A stretch of DNA of 64,000 nucleotides from Ophioderma brevispina (lineage: Eukaryota; Echinodermata; Ophiuroidea; Amphilepidida; Ophiodermatidae): NCBI GenBank assembly GCA_023653785.1, contig JAMKCH010010252.1, forward strand, positions 1 to 64,000. Direction: 5' to 3'. The notes beneath the pieces were generated by a model. That model did no database searches. It worked only from the letters and a program-made list of their open reading frames with translations, and was not told where the DNA came from. Position 1 is the stretch's first letter. Every line of letters starts with the position of its first letter. Both the position numbers and the translations under genes were made by a program. Below, piece after piece: positions 1-12,586 of the stretch.

Positions 1-3000
1 GAGATTTGGGAGCATGGTAGAATGTGATTCCTGATTAAGTGTTGTTGCATTAGTGCGCACATGAATAAAGTTGCCAAATTGAGCTATGCTTTTATACCAA
101 TACTGAGTATTTTATGAGTCATGCAATATACTAATTTTTGTAACTTTCAGCACATGTCAATTTTGTGATTTTTGATCTTTCATACATATACACACGCTAA
201 GACATATAATCGTATATATTTAATTGAAATATCCAGAAAGTGACGAATATTGTGACCATATGTTCACACCACCTAAGGCCAGAAAATTGCAACCTATTCA
301 AATGTACTCCTATTGGTAAGTTTACGGTCAAATATAAGTTGAATAGGTTGTGAGTTCTGGATCAGAGTGATTCAGATCCTACTACTGACCAAATGGCAGG
401 CCCCTGACAAGTGACTCGCATTTTGTGACAGCCAACAGAGCGCTGCCATTGGACGATAGCGGCAACTTCTTTGGATACGTCTATCTGGTTATGTCATCTG
501 CCCCTTGATCGGACATGCATACCTGTTGCTGTGTGTGCCCACTGCATTATGGGCCGTTGTTATGTCCCTTAGCTGTCGCAGCTTTGGTATATTCATTCCC
601 CACCGCGGAAGCTCCAAAACTGAGTGTGGAATGATGAACGTGAAATCTGATTACGGGAATCGGCAGACAGCCACAGACAATGCCCATTGATTGTTTTCCC
701 CTGACCTGGTTTGATCTATTTCGTTATTCAACTTCCTCCGGCTATTTTGAGCTGTACTTTTAGGGATTCCAACTATATAGAGTGGTTTTCATCACAAATC
801 AACAACGATGCCAAAATCCAGTGCGTCCGCGTATTTTTTTTATCCCGCGAGGGCGTCGATCGGGATAAAAATATGCGGACACATTGGATGCAGAGTTGTG
901 ATTGTGATGAACCACTTCTGTACATTTTTAATCCCTTTCAACGACCGAAAATCCTTGTGAAACTTATTGATATCGTATATAGAGGAACATAATTATTCTC
1001 GACTTACCTAAGTTCGCCAAATCTTTCCAAGTAAATATTTATATTTAGCAAAATGTAAAGCAAAACTATAGTTTTGTTGGTTGTTGTTGCAGTTTGCCAC
1101 CTGGTGTCCTTGCGCGTACATCCACTTTCTAAAACGTGACGCCAGCGCGTCGACTAAGCGTCCGCGTAAACGCACTTCCGTGAAAACTGCGCAGGGCGTG
1201 ACGCCTAATTTGGCCATATCAACTGTGGGTGAAATAACGAATCAACAACGGTACGCTCCTGTACAAGAGATACGGTGATTTGTTGAAACACTTTCATGCA
1301 TTTACTGATATTCCACGGTAAGTAATCGGCCAGAAAGAATTTCTTTTTTTGGAAAATGCAGGGACTATATTCTCTGTCAGAATTGTTCAGAATTATTTAC
1401 TGATGAGCGCCAAAGTGACCTGCAATCAACACTGAAGTGAAATGCCTATTGGCTGTTGGGGTAGGTGGGGCTTCCTCGTGGTTTATCCGCGCATGAGGCC
1501 CTATCCAGATGACTTCCTCCTTTTTATGCAGATATTATGACGTGCGTGTGTAGCCCACCTCTGAACAATTCTGGCAGTAACGTTAAGTGGCCAAAATTGC
1601 CAAAAAGCGGGGGAAAAATTGAATACCGTACGTACTTGGCTACAATTGTATGTGCATGAGGAATGGAGGATATTTTTTGACCATCTCACTGGAATTTTTG
1701 TCTCTGGTTGCAATACTGTATGACTGTAGTTTTGATTAAGTATTGTAATTTCCGAGTGCTGTAATGATTTGATTTTAAATTGTTTCTGAATTATTGTTGT
1801 TCTTGTTTTTGTTGTAGTTAATTCAGCAATGTGTACTTCATGCACAAAGGATATCTTGGTCTTTCATCTGTATTTATTTCTGTTTTTCCATAGATAAAAT
1901 AAATATATATAATCTCACGTTTATTTATATCTCTTTAAAGAGGTTTGGTGAGGGAATAATAATAGTCAAGGAAACTTCATTGTGGTAGAATTTGCAAGTG
2001 TGTTTATAAGTCATAAGTCTTATAAAAAATTCTTGCATATCTGTACACAAATCTTATTCTTTACGATGTCTTGTGGAGGAAGTTGCTATATACGAGTTAC
2101 AAAGAAGGATCCATGAATTTGTCAGAAGCATCTGCCCAGAATCAAGTGATTCAAGATGAGTATGATTTTTTGGGCAAAGGACTAGAAAGGGTGTTATGTT
2201 TTATGTTGAGATATGACAGTTACAATATGGGAGTTATCACATTTTATAATTCACAGCATCGTCATTCAACTTAAATGTGGGTAACCCGATCAACAACCTC
2301 ATCCCCACTTGACTTCATCAAAATTGAGATTCTGACATTAGAGAAAGTTCATATTTTGTTATTAACCCCAGTGAAATGAAGTCCCAGAAAATGGGTTTCT
2401 TGTTTAATGTCATGAACAAAACCATTTTTCACTGGTCGATCACATTAAGTAAATACCACACACACAGTCCCTATGGGCCAATTTTGGTCCACGTTTTGAT
2501 TTTCTAACTATCCACAGCTGGACTTATTGAACTCAAAATTGTGTAATCAGATGTTTTTTTGGTGATATTGCTTCCATGAGGAGAAAACCTACCAAATTTT
2601 GGACCATTAATCGGTTCACCCAACCCATCTTATGTGCCGTTTCCATTTACTTTGAATTCAAATTCATAGTTCTGACAGAATGGACCGAAGTTAAAATGTA
2701 ATTGGTCTTATGGGATTGGACAATATTCCATTGTTATGACATCTTACTAAATCATAATCACAAGTAATGGTGCTTAAATTATGAATGCACTGTTACACCT
2801 GCATAGATAATAGAAAAAGAGGTAACATGCGGGCCAGCTTGGATCCCCCATTTGCCCCATATTAACAACGATGATGCATAGTCTTTGTCACTGGCATAAA
2901 TCAGTGATGTCAGTGGATACTTTAGCAGCCCGCAGTCCTTGGGAATCACAAGCACTGAAAACGCTGGCATACACACAGTGTGTTTAAGGGGGTTTTGATG

Positions 3001-6000
3001 TGTATTATGGTTGGATCTGTTTTTAACGTAAGCTGCTTTACAACCTTTTTTTTTCAGCATTCTGTTTTAAGCCCAGTCCATCGACAAATGGAAGAATTTT
3101 TGCATTTTGAGCGCGAAGGTATCATGCTCAGATCCACGGATAGCTGTGGCGATTGTTTGCATTTATTAAAGTCGCACATCTGTACACATGCATGCCCTGC
3201 TTTGCTGCATGACCTAATGTGGCGCAGATTTTTCTTAGCCGCCCTAACGAGGCACCCAATGAAAAAAAGTGTCGAATTCCAGTGGTTTTAGGTGTGGTAA
3301 GAAAAAGTAATTGGTGACCCCCCCATTTTTATTAAAACATTCAAGAACCACATTGGGACCATCAACATACTTGGAAATTAAAAAATATATTCAAGTAGTT
3401 TTTAATTTGGGGGGGTAGGCGATTGAACCAAATCAATTTTTTACTTTTCCCATAGACTTGGTGGTGGTTTAAAAAAGTGACCAATACCTTTTTTTTAATA
3501 TCTTTGACTAAAAGCTCAAAAACGAATTAGGTGACACCCTCTTTTATTTCCAATTTTTGATCAGCACCGTGTGCCATGCTTTTCAACACGTCACATCAAT
3601 AGGAACAGCCGCAATGCATATGGGGCAACAGAGATTCAGCCTGTGCAATTTCTTTAGAATTACAACCAAGTTGAACATTCCCTTATTCTATTATCTATAC
3701 ATAACTCCCATTCTTACAATCACATTGTAATCCATCAATACATATACAAACCGTACTGGTAATGTATAACATCATAAATAATTGCACTTTTTTCTAAGCT
3801 ACCACAGCTAATCACTGATTTATTTCAGCATCACATTTGTATAAAACCCTCACCACCATACAACACCTTCATGGTACAGTGAGTTGTACAATCTTCTTTG
3901 GACAGCATGCTTGATCATCAACCACTTACAAGGTGTCCTGAAAAAATAAGCACTTTTGGAATACAAATGGAAAGAATGGATTATTATTCTTGATTTTTGG
4001 AAAAATAAAAAGAAAATTGTTAAATGGGAATAATTGGATCCCATGCTTTGAAAATGGAATTCTTTATACTCAACTTTATAAAGACTAAAATAATAGCACA
4101 AGCTGTACATTTTGTTTGTATTAGTATTTGGGAATCTCTGGTGCCTCAGTGAATATTTCAAATGACAATGTATGTAGTTTGAATGGCTAGACTAGTAGAA
4201 AAATTGGTTCAAATGTCTATGCTTGCAACTCTAGCTACTGGCAATATGGGGGTTGCAGACTGCTTCAAAAACTTTGTTACGGTTAAACATTGCAATTCCC
4301 ATATCAGTCCAAACTTGATAACGTGTATTAGCCATCCCCCATTTAACAACTCTTCCTAGCTCTTTGTACAGGAGCTTAGTGTTGTTGATTCATATCAATT
4401 ATGTAACATGGAACTTACGCTCCACGCCCTTGTGCGTGTCCATGGTACGTTTGTTTATGTGGCTCAGGTAAGTCAACGCACTGTTTCATCAAGTCTCACG
4501 TGAGACACTATTGTTCCTCTGTATCCAAAGTTCAACAAGTTTTCTAAAAGAGTTTCATTGTTGAAATTGGGTTCAAACATGGTTCACATCATCAACTCCT
4601 GCAATCCGATCATCTGCAATATTTTTTTATTCATGCTTGGGCAGCTAATGCGCCCTCGCATGATAAAAATATGGACCCATGATGCATCACTGTGTTTGTG
4701 ATACCACTCTGTAAGCTGTTTGAACCCCTAAATGATTGATTTCATTCCAGGAGTGTCATAAAATTCTAATGTTAAAGAATCATGACAAACATTCCAAAAA
4801 GTGCTTAGCTTTGATAGGACAAAACCTGGTGTATAAAACAAGCACCCTTAGCATGACAACATCAAATTGCATTTGCCAAAGGAATGGTAATTTGATGATA
4901 ACATCTAATAATGAATGCAAACCTGAAACTGGTTTCCTTTTTTTTTCAGGAACCTCTTTCCATTTATGTTTATTTTCTGAATGGATGAGGTTGTTTGCAG
5001 TTAATTGATAAAAATTTAGTTTGTTAATTAAAATTGATATGGGATGACTTGCCTTGTTTGAAGAAATTCTTCCTTGTGCATGTAACCTTCACAATGAACA
5101 GTTTATATTTTAACTAACTAACAATAACAATAAGCCCAACAGTTGATGGCATTGATTAATATGACCAGTAATCATTTGTAGAAAGCTGATGTTCAGATTC
5201 TTCTTCTTCTCTTAGGCATGTGATTTTAGGATGGAAGTTGTTTCAATTAAACACCATCAACTAACAAATATTTAAAATAACCAAACTTTGTTTGATAAAT
5301 ATTTCTAGACTAGACATAAAACAACTAACCATGATTGTAATAGTCTATTTTCTGGTAACAGTACCATGGCTCTACACTCAGTGACTGAACTATTGGCTGT
5401 ATTAATTTCTTAGTATGAGTTTATGATACATCATACAGCGTTTTCTATTGGACGATTTGTCTGTCGGCTTATACCGAAAATGGATTAAATGGCTTAATAG
5501 AACAGCTGTCCCTAACTGCAAGATGTTTTTGTCTTATACAACGAAAGTTTCCAACGTATTTTCCTTGTTTTGGAAGATAATGCTAGTAGAAATTATCCGT
5601 TAACAACACCAATAGAAACACCATCGTTCAATAGAGTGCAATCACCTGTCGAAAGAACCGGATTGACGCCACCTTGATCTTCAGCAATGACCCCCATCCC
5701 ATCATGCCCAGCAATGTTGATTTATCAATGCATTTGTCATCACCTGATCGTGTCTGGTCTTGGATACATTTTGGCCACCGTTTTAAAAATCTGAAGTTTT
5801 TTTCACGTTTTTACAATGCCTTGAAAATGCACCTCCCCTTCCGACATTTGTTTGGAAACAAGGGTACTATAAAGGCTTAATTCTTTATGGGGAGAGGGAG
5901 ATATTCAACGCATTTTTTATGGCAGTTTGGCGAGGTCATCGAACCCCCACTCAACGTGGTTGACTTGTGCAGATCACCTTTAGCTAGTACATCACAGTCC

Positions 6001-6235
6001 CATGACGGTTCGGGTCGCTTTTAACCCTCGGAAAACCCTGCTCATAGAAACTTCGCACTATTGGCTATTCTCAGTATCAACCAATGCAATTTTTTATCTG
6101 GATCAATACTGTGTTCAATAGAAACACTCTGATGCCTTTGTGTAAGGCTAATGAAAAAAATGATCAAGTCTGTACGGATAAGCCAACTACCCCTTCAACT
6201 CTATTCTGTTTATACAATTAACATTGATTATTTCG
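1..6235. other. AT-rich noncoding sequence, presumed upstream intron
   Basis: No exon, RNA gene or clear element is supported here. Open frames are short, lack conserved motifs and are interrupted often. The sequence precedes the first recognisable integrin alpha exon at 8786, so it is most simply intron or intergenic DNA of that gene. The earlier integrin exons (beta-propeller and most of the thigh domain) were looked for and not seen. Confidence 0.5.
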
Positions 6236-6850
6236 TGCTGAATTACATAAAGAAGTGGTCCCATAGTCTTTATTCCTGTCACAGTTCATAACCCATATAT
6301 ACGTGTAACTGAGATATTGACCCATTAGTTTCTGGTAATGAGTTGTAATCTCAATTTTCTGGTCACAGTTCAATGTCTCATATACACCAGTGTACTAAGA
6401 TATTAACCCATTAGTTTCTGGGTATGAAGTTAATTCTCCCTTCCTGTCACATGTTTCATTGACCATAGACCAGTGTACTGAGATATTAACCCATTACTTC
6501 GGGTATGAGTTATATTCTCAATTCCGTCACAAGAATCATTGACCCATATCAAACCCGTGTACTGAGATATTACACCATTTGTTTCTGGGTCTGAGTTAGA
6601 GTCTCAATTTCCTGGACAGAGGGTCAATCACCCAATATACCCAGTGTACCAAGAAATTGACCCATTAGTTTCTAGGTATGAGTTATAGTCTCAATGCCTG
6701 GTCACACTTCAGTCACGCATATACACCAGTGTACTGAAATATTTGAACCCATTAGTTTTCTGGTATGGTTACCATATCTCAATTCCTGGTCGTATTGTCA
6801 ATGACCCATCCGCACCAGTGTAGGGATAAGAAAGGTGACCCATTAATTTT
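6236..6850. repeat. Tandem repeat, period about 85 bp, about seven units
   Basis: The phrase 'acccattagtttctgg' recurs at about 6318, 6403, 6486, 6570, 6657, 6743 and 6836. It is followed each time by a variant of 'gagttatagtctcaatt', then 'ctggtcaca', then 'ccagtgtactgagatatt'. The spacing is 83-93 bp and the units have diverged by substitutions and indels. No coding function is implied. Confidence 0.85.
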
Positions 6851-7405
6851 TGGGGTCCATCTCCTTCCCAGTAGATTGATAATGAAAGTCATAAAGCCTG
6901 CGTTGTTACCATATTTTTCAAAAACTGCTATCGAAGCATGTTATGTGTTTAGGCTGAATTTCAAGCGTGCTGATTATATTTCCTTTCTGTGTGGTATTTG
7001 TGCAAGTACTGTAATGGTACCATCTGCTCTTGATTTCACTTTGTCCACAAATGGACTTAAAGAAACAAAGGTTGATGTCGCTGGTGTGCTCCACATGTTG
7101 ATCATCAAGCTAGAAATAGATAATACCTCTATGGGGATGATGCATAGTTATAATAGGAACATTAAGTTAGTTTATGTCAATGAATTCAAGAACAAATTCA
7201 AATGATGGATTTTGAAATTCTTAAGATAAAATCTGTTGCACCTTACTGGTAATTTATTTGCTTTAATTTCTCAACTTTTGATAAATTTTAAAAATGTCTG
7301 TTTGTATCAAATCTGATTGAATTTTACCAGAAAATTACAAGTGTGTTTGTCAATTGCAGTCTTGTAACACCGTTTTATAGGGAAGATGTTTTCTAACTTG
7401 ACAAC
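6851..7405. other. Noncoding sequence, nothing recognised
   Basis: An open stretch of 146 codons ends at 7205 on the + strand. Its first part comes from the tandem repeat and the rest matches no family I know. I see no splice-bounded exon. Confidence 0.4.
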
Positions 7406-7692
7406 ACTTTGGCTGGTATTCTAAAGGAGTCTAACTTTAGTCCTAGGTTTAAAACCAGGTTAGTCCTACATGAGTGGACCTTTTTTTCTTTCACAATACT
7501 GTGATAGTTAAATGTACTGGTGAGAAAATTCCTCGGGGATGGGCTGTTCTTGCTCATCCATGAGGATTTTCTCCCCGTGTTACAGTACATTTTTAGAGCA
7601 TGTTGGAAGGAATAAATGGTCCCCTCATGTAGGGACTAACCCTGGTTTAAACCCCGGACTAAAGTTTAGACATCCCTTTCAAATACCAGCCT
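7406..7692. mobile_element. Palindromic MITE, family 1, copy 1
   Basis: The ends are inverted copies of one another. The left end has 'ctggtattctaaaggagtc' followed by 'taactttagtcctaggttt'. The right end has 'aaaccccggactaaagttta' followed by 'gacatccctttcaaatacca'. The two 'gtgagaaaattcctc' and 'gaggattttctcc' motifs face each other near the centre. A second copy lies at about 46300-46585. There is no transposase frame, so it is non-autonomous. Confidence 0.75.
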
Positions 7693-8785
7693 AGGAGACC
7701 GAAAAACAACTTGATTGAGGGGAAGGACTCCAAAAAATCATGGAATTTACACTTGAAATTCAAAACTGCAACTGTCAAATTTTGAGGGTGTTTTTATATA
7801 AATGTTGTACTTCCAAGAATTAATTGATTCAAGGATATTGACTCGGAATTTCACTAAACTTAAGAACTGTTAAATATCTGAAGATTGATGATCAGCATCC
7901 TGTGGAAACTCTCGTATCTTATCTGCGCTGCTTTTATTTATTTTTTTTCATATTTGCTCTTGACATTTCATCACTCTAAGATGCAGACATTTGACAAGTC
8001 TTGAGAAAATGGAGCTAGACTCCTTTAAAGGCTGACAATTACTTTTTGTGTAGTATTAAAAATAGTCATCTAAGAACTAAAGATATAGCACCACCTAAAA
8101 TGCTTAATTCCAAATGTAAAGATTATCGGATTTTTCGTTTCACATGCAGTAAACTTTTGCACATATAAACAGTGCCATAGGAAACCATGTGTAACAAAAA
8201 TTCCAGATCCGAATTTTAAACAACAAAGTTGTGATTTCTATATGAAGGAACTTTCCCCTTTGGGGCTTAGCTATTTCACACCTTGATTAGTATATGGAAC
8301 CAGCTTTATGTATAATGCAAAAAAGACGATTTGCTTGACAAATTTAGTGCCCCTCATCGGAAATCTCTGAGTCAGCCTTTAAGCAATGGGTCTCAATAAG
8401 TCTTCTGAAGGTTCTTCAACTACCTTTATCTGTTTTCCTTTTCACCTGGTATTTTATTAAACTCACACTTGTAATTAACATTTAATAATGGCTTGTTAGG
8501 TGGGAAGTTTGTCCAATGGGACTAACCTTTTTCAATCATTATTATTATTATCAGCTAAATAAGAACAGCTTGTTTCCCATAGTCAACTTAATTTGCATTT
8601 TTTTTATTTTTTTTATCTTTTTTATAGTTTTTTACTTTTTACTTTTTTAAATTAACCACTAACGCCTGCACAAGAAACTGCCATGCTGCATTATTCAATA
8701 GCATTTGAATGGTTTCCCATACCTTGAATATATTTTTCAATTGGTTGTTTTGTTGTTATTCTTTGGTTTTTATGTTTGTAACTAG
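7693..8785. other. Intronic sequence before the genu exon
   Basis: AT-rich DNA with poly-T stretches (about 8599-8650) and a short ATT microsatellite near 8540. It ends in a usable acceptor tract and AG at 8784-8785. No other feature is seen. Confidence 0.4.
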
Positions 8786-8864
8786 GTGGACTTCCAGAAA
8801 GAATTTCCAAAGATGAGTGAGAATGCAAACAGATCTGTCCCTTCCTTCCCCAACAACTTGAAGG
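8786..8864 (+). CDS. Integrin alpha exon, genu region (probable)
   Basis: The stretch is bounded by an acceptor (pyrimidine-rich, ending ctag) and a GTAAGA donor at 8865. The 5' part reads VDFQKE and the 3' part, one frame over, reads KDE then ECKQICPFLPQQLEG. The genu of integrin alpha chains carries a small Cys-loop of the form C-x(n)-D-x-x-C just before calf-1, and this has the same order. The 3' frame leaves two bases (GG). With the first T of the exon at 10820 these make GGT, giving LEG joined to DPPVLRVG without a break. The phase match is the main support. One base appears to be missing inside the exon, so the two halves are in different frames. This is probably a sequencing error, although a damaged exon cannot be excluded. 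Confidence 0.55.
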
Positions 8865-8939
8865 GTAAGATGAAGAGATATGTATAACTTTTAGAGATGC
8901 CGTTCTTTGATCCTTCAAATTCAGTAATGTAATTTTCCC

Positions 8940-9690
8940 CATTTCAAAACCAGTATGTGATACCCTTTCAACCCAGTCATTGTGATATCATTTGTAAAAA
9001 CAGTATGTGGTACCCATTTCTAAACAGTAGGCCGATACCCATTCAAAACCATTATGTGATACCCATTCAAAACCATATGTGATACCCATTTTAACCCAGT
9101 ATGTGGTACCCATTTTAAAAAACAGGCAATACCCCATTTCCAAAACCAGTATGTGTATCCATTTTCAAACCAGTATGTATATCCATTTTAAACCAGTATG
9201 TGGTACCCATTTCAAAACAGTAGGAGGGCGAGACCATTTCAAAACCAGTATGTGATACCCATTCAAAACCAGTATGTGATACCCATTTTAAAAACAGTAT
9301 GTGGTACCCATTTTAAAAAATTAGGCAATACCCATTTCAAAACCAGTATGTGATACCCTTTCAAAACCATTGTGATATTGTACCCATTTCAATATCCAGT
9401 ATTTGATATCCATTGAAAACCAGTATGTGATACCATTTCAAAACCAGTATATGATACCCATTCAAAACCAGTATGTGATACCCATTCAAAACCAGTATAT
9501 GATACCCATTCAAAACCAGTATATGATACCCATTCAAAACCAGTATGTGATACCCATTCAAAACCAGTATATGATACCCATTCAAAACCAGTATGTGATA
9601 CCCATTCAAAACCAGGTATGTGATACCATTTCAACCCAATATGTGAAACCCATTTCAACCCAATATGTGATACCCATTCCAAAACGAGTA
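8940..9690. repeat. 24-bp minisatellite
   Basis: The unit is close to 'acccattcaaaaccagtatg' plus 'tgat'. Units between about 9403 and 9620 are near-perfect 24-mers. The flanking units (8940-9400 and 9620-9690) are degenerate, with indels and 'ggtaccc' variants. Because 24 is a multiple of 3, three long repetitive open frames cross it (on both strands, with 8-residue repeats such as VIPIQNQY or NGYHILVL). They are a by-product of the period, not genes. Confidence 0.95.
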
Positions 9691-10242
9691 TGTGAGTTGA
9701 GTCCCACTTGCCAGAATTTCTGCCAAGTCACACCCTTGCAAGAGACCAACTTGTTGGCGTAGCAGACTGTTAAGGTTGGTAAGTCGGATTTGTAAACAGT
9801 AAATGCTAAAAAAGATGCATACCTATATCATCATGAAGCAGGTGACCACAAGCTTGTACCAATAGACCTTTTCAAATGAACATCAGAAATGTTCGGAGCA
9901 AAATACAATGTACGCGAGCGTCCTTATACACTCACTTACATTCACCAAATGTTCCTACAAATACAAAAAAAATCATACCATACAAACTGTAGACACCACT
10001 GAAGATACTACATTGTGTTCAAGTGGATAGCAACAAGCTCCACAAACAAATAATCACTAACTACTTGACAATCCACTACACTAATGTAAGTAATTGCAAT
10101 CTTTGACTTGATGTTAATCGGGCATCTTCACACTTCACAATTAGTTTACATTGAGTAATGCACATGGGCTTGATGACCTAAGTAAAAGGCTTCTGAGGGA
10201 CGATCTGTTACGTTAATTCAACTATGATTAATTCAACTATGA
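9691..10242. other. Intronic sequence, nothing recognised
   Basis: No exon or clear repeat seen between the minisatellite and the following MITE. Confidence 0.4.
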
Positions 10243-10457
10243 ATACTGTAAAAGTGGAAATTTTCGCGCTACATTAATTTTCGCGCTTTTCGCGCACTTC
10301 TGAGCTAGCGCGAAATTAAAAACTCGCGAAAATGTTTATTTTGTGTGTAGGTCTATGTAGGGTAGCTGAAAAGAGCGAATTTAAAAACAAGCAAAAATGT
10401 TAAAAATTACAGAAACGCGAAAATTACACGCGCGGAAATTATCACTTTACAGTATGT
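10243..10457. mobile_element. Palindromic MITE, family 2 (TTTTCGCG type), copy 1
   Basis: The left terminus 'actgtaaaagtggaaatttt' then 'cgcg' is mirrored at the right end by 'cgcggaaattatcactttac' then 'agt'. The interior carries facing 'tcgcgc' and 'gcgcga' motifs. A second copy in the opposite orientation lies at about 62290-62495. No coding capacity. Confidence 0.8.
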
Positions 10458-10819
10458 TTCTTTAATGCCCTAACATCTTACACATCTTGGATCTTAGGAT
10501 CCTTGATCACAGATAACTCTACATGCAGTAAACTGTTGGTGAAAGACGATGTACGATCATGGGTGACAGTTCATGCAAGCGGCCATGTTGTCTTCCCTTT
10601 CACTCACAATTCCCTGCATCTTAAAGGTACATTCATGACTTCTGGAGTCATTAAAGGAGTAAAACATCATAATAGCTGAAACAATAGACTTGAACAAAAC
10701 ATATACAGTGTTTTTGTTTTGCATTGGAAGATAAAAGGCAGGTCATGTTTTTCAAAAAAAAATTCCATCCAAAGCACATTTATTGCTAATCTAATCACTC
10801 CTATATTGTTCTCTTTCAG

Positions 10820-10970
10820 TGACCCACCAGTGCTGCGTGTAGGCGAGCATGACCAACTCAAGCTGTCTGTTGGTGTTCAGAACCTGAATGAAGAGGCCTA
10901 CGATGCCCAGCTTGTGCTCATCTTCCCTGAAATCCTGGAGTTCAGACAGTTTGCTGGAATGGCTCTAGAT
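10820..10970 (+). CDS. Integrin alpha exon, start of calf-1 domain
   Basis: This exon of 151 bp is bounded by a canonical acceptor (ctctttcag) and donor (gtaagt). After one base completing the previous codon it encodes 50 residues beginning DPPVLRVGEHDQLKLSV and ending QFAGMALD. The pattern VGxxxxLxLxVxVQNxxExAYxAxLxxxFP is that of the first strands of integrin alpha calf-1, where vertebrate alpha-V-type chains have the same NxGExAYEAxL motif. The protein is a single-pass cell-surface receptor chain that pairs with a beta subunit to bind matrix or cells. The exon reads cleanly with no shift. It exits in phase 0 into the exon at 12515. Confidence 0.93.
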
Positions 10971-11496
10971 GTAAGTTTAACACTTTACTTGGACTTGGGC
11001 TACTCCTTGCCCAGAATAACTTCAGCGATTTCATTGTTTTAGCACAGTGAAGCTGAACCATTGCTAACAGCTAGGGAGACAGGCAATTCTGGTCGGAACC
11101 TGCCCTTGATTTCTAGACATAATGTCTTGCCTCTAGGCTGTTTTTCAATGAAACTGTAACTTGATATTGTCTGGTCTACCCACAAAATTGTGCTGGCTGC
11201 ATGTCACATCAGGCCAATCTTTACCGCTATAAATTTTTGGTGTGCGAGGCCCAGGAAATGCCTAGCCTGGTTCCAATTAATGTGTTAAAAAACTTGCACT
11301 TAGTAGTTTGGTGCAGTACAATGTAACAGATATAATCTATAACAGTGTTGACAAGGAATGTGTCAAAAATTCATGGAATTTGTATTTTGTGTCATGGTAA
11401 TTCTAGAAAATGGTCAAAAGGTGTGGATTTGGGGTCAATTTACCTCATACAATAATAATATTAATGCCCATTTAACACGCACATATCCGCCATACC
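10971..11496. other. Intron segment, nothing recognised
   Basis: Unique intronic DNA between the calf-1 exon and the left edge of the tandem duplication. Confidence 0.5.
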
Positions 11497-11504
11497 GGAC
11501 GCTC

Positions 11505-11785
11505 ATGGCGTGATTGTCAATTATTATTATGCTGCCATCAGGAAATCGTCACAATCATTTCACTTCATCTGGATGGCAGCTGGCTAAGTGCACAACCCTA
11601 TGAGCACTTAGATTGTAATATCACCCATAACAGCTCCCCATTTGTTGCTTTGGTCAATGAGGCAATTGAGACTAAGTATCTTGCCCAAGGACACAAATAT
11701 GTAGGCCACGGCGAGCTTGAATTCAAGATTAACGGTCTAATGATCACGAGTCCTGTGCTTTTCCACTGAACCACACGTGCACATA
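11505..11785 (-). mobile_element. tRNA-derived SINE, left duplicate
   Basis: On the minus strand it starts with a tRNA-like head ('gtggttcagtggaaaagcac', then a weak B box near 'gaattcaagctc'). It continues with 'gtgtccttgggcaagatact', which resembles the conserved central domain shared by several animal SINE superfamilies. The rest carries 'tggggagctgttatggg' and 'ctgccatccagatgaagtga'. The same element is present in the right duplicate at about 15145-15440. Confidence 0.65.
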
Positions 11786-12514
11786 TGCTCCCCCACCAAT
11801 GCCACCAATGTTAAACAGGAACACCAGTAATGGCAGAAGAATTCTGACTGAGATGAGTTAAATTGTTTAATGCATTTTGATATCATTAAAGACACTATCA
11901 GTGATTCACTCAAAAGAGTCAAAATATTTAAAATTTTCAGGAATAGCATCAAAGTGAAGGATAAGTCTGTAATTATAGTAAATTACCTTTTCCTACTGAA
12001 CAATTGCCAGAAAAGGAAGAAAACAGTAGTGTTCAAAGATACGAATCTCCTTTCAATTACGTGTTGTAGTAATTGTCCGTATGGACAGTAATGACTAAAA
12101 TATCCGATTTTGTCCTTATTAGGTTGCTTCTGGTCTTATCATTTGCAGGTTATGTTAAGATACTTGTACTTGTTACAGATATGCAAAAATCTGATTTTTG
12201 ATGATATTTTTATTTTCTGATTGAGCAAATCACTGATAGTGCCTTTAAAACAGAAAAATATGCAACAAATTTCACAAGAAATGTCAAACATTTTGTAATC
12301 TTTAGATTTAACTGCATTACCGCATAATACATTGTAACAGCCGTGCATGAAATAGCAACAAATTCAAGTTGGCAGTATTTCAGAACTAATTTACTCTTCA
12401 AATCTTGCACATATTTTTTTTGACCACTTAATATACCAACACATGCAGGTTTTACCTTTTTATTCCTTGACCTTAACCTTTACACTCAACCCTTCTCTCT
12501 CTCCTTGATAACAG

Positions 12515-12586
12515 AAATGCAACATAGACAAGGATAATGCTACCCTGATTGTATGTATCCTTGGCAACCCATATTCTCCGACAGAG
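12515..12586 (+). CDS. Integrin alpha exon, calf-1 (left duplicate, intact)
   Basis: This 72-bp exon lies between an acceptor (gataacag) and a GTAAGA donor. It encodes 24 residues, KCNIDKDNATLIVCILGNPY followed by SPTE. The C-x(12)-C spacing followed by LGNP is a signature of integrin alpha calf-1, where the two cysteines form a disulfide and C-D-L-G-N-P is nearly invariant. It enters and leaves in phase 0. A duplicate at 16151 has lost two bases and one of the cysteines, so this copy is the better representative. Confidence 0.93.

Noticed and set aside
8940..9690. CRISPR-like array
   Set aside because: Units are contiguous without unique spacers, and the context is an animal genome.
9361..9762. 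Three long repetitive open frames (8-residue repeats)
   Set aside because: They come from a 24-bp minisatellite whose period is a multiple of 3, which keeps several frames open.
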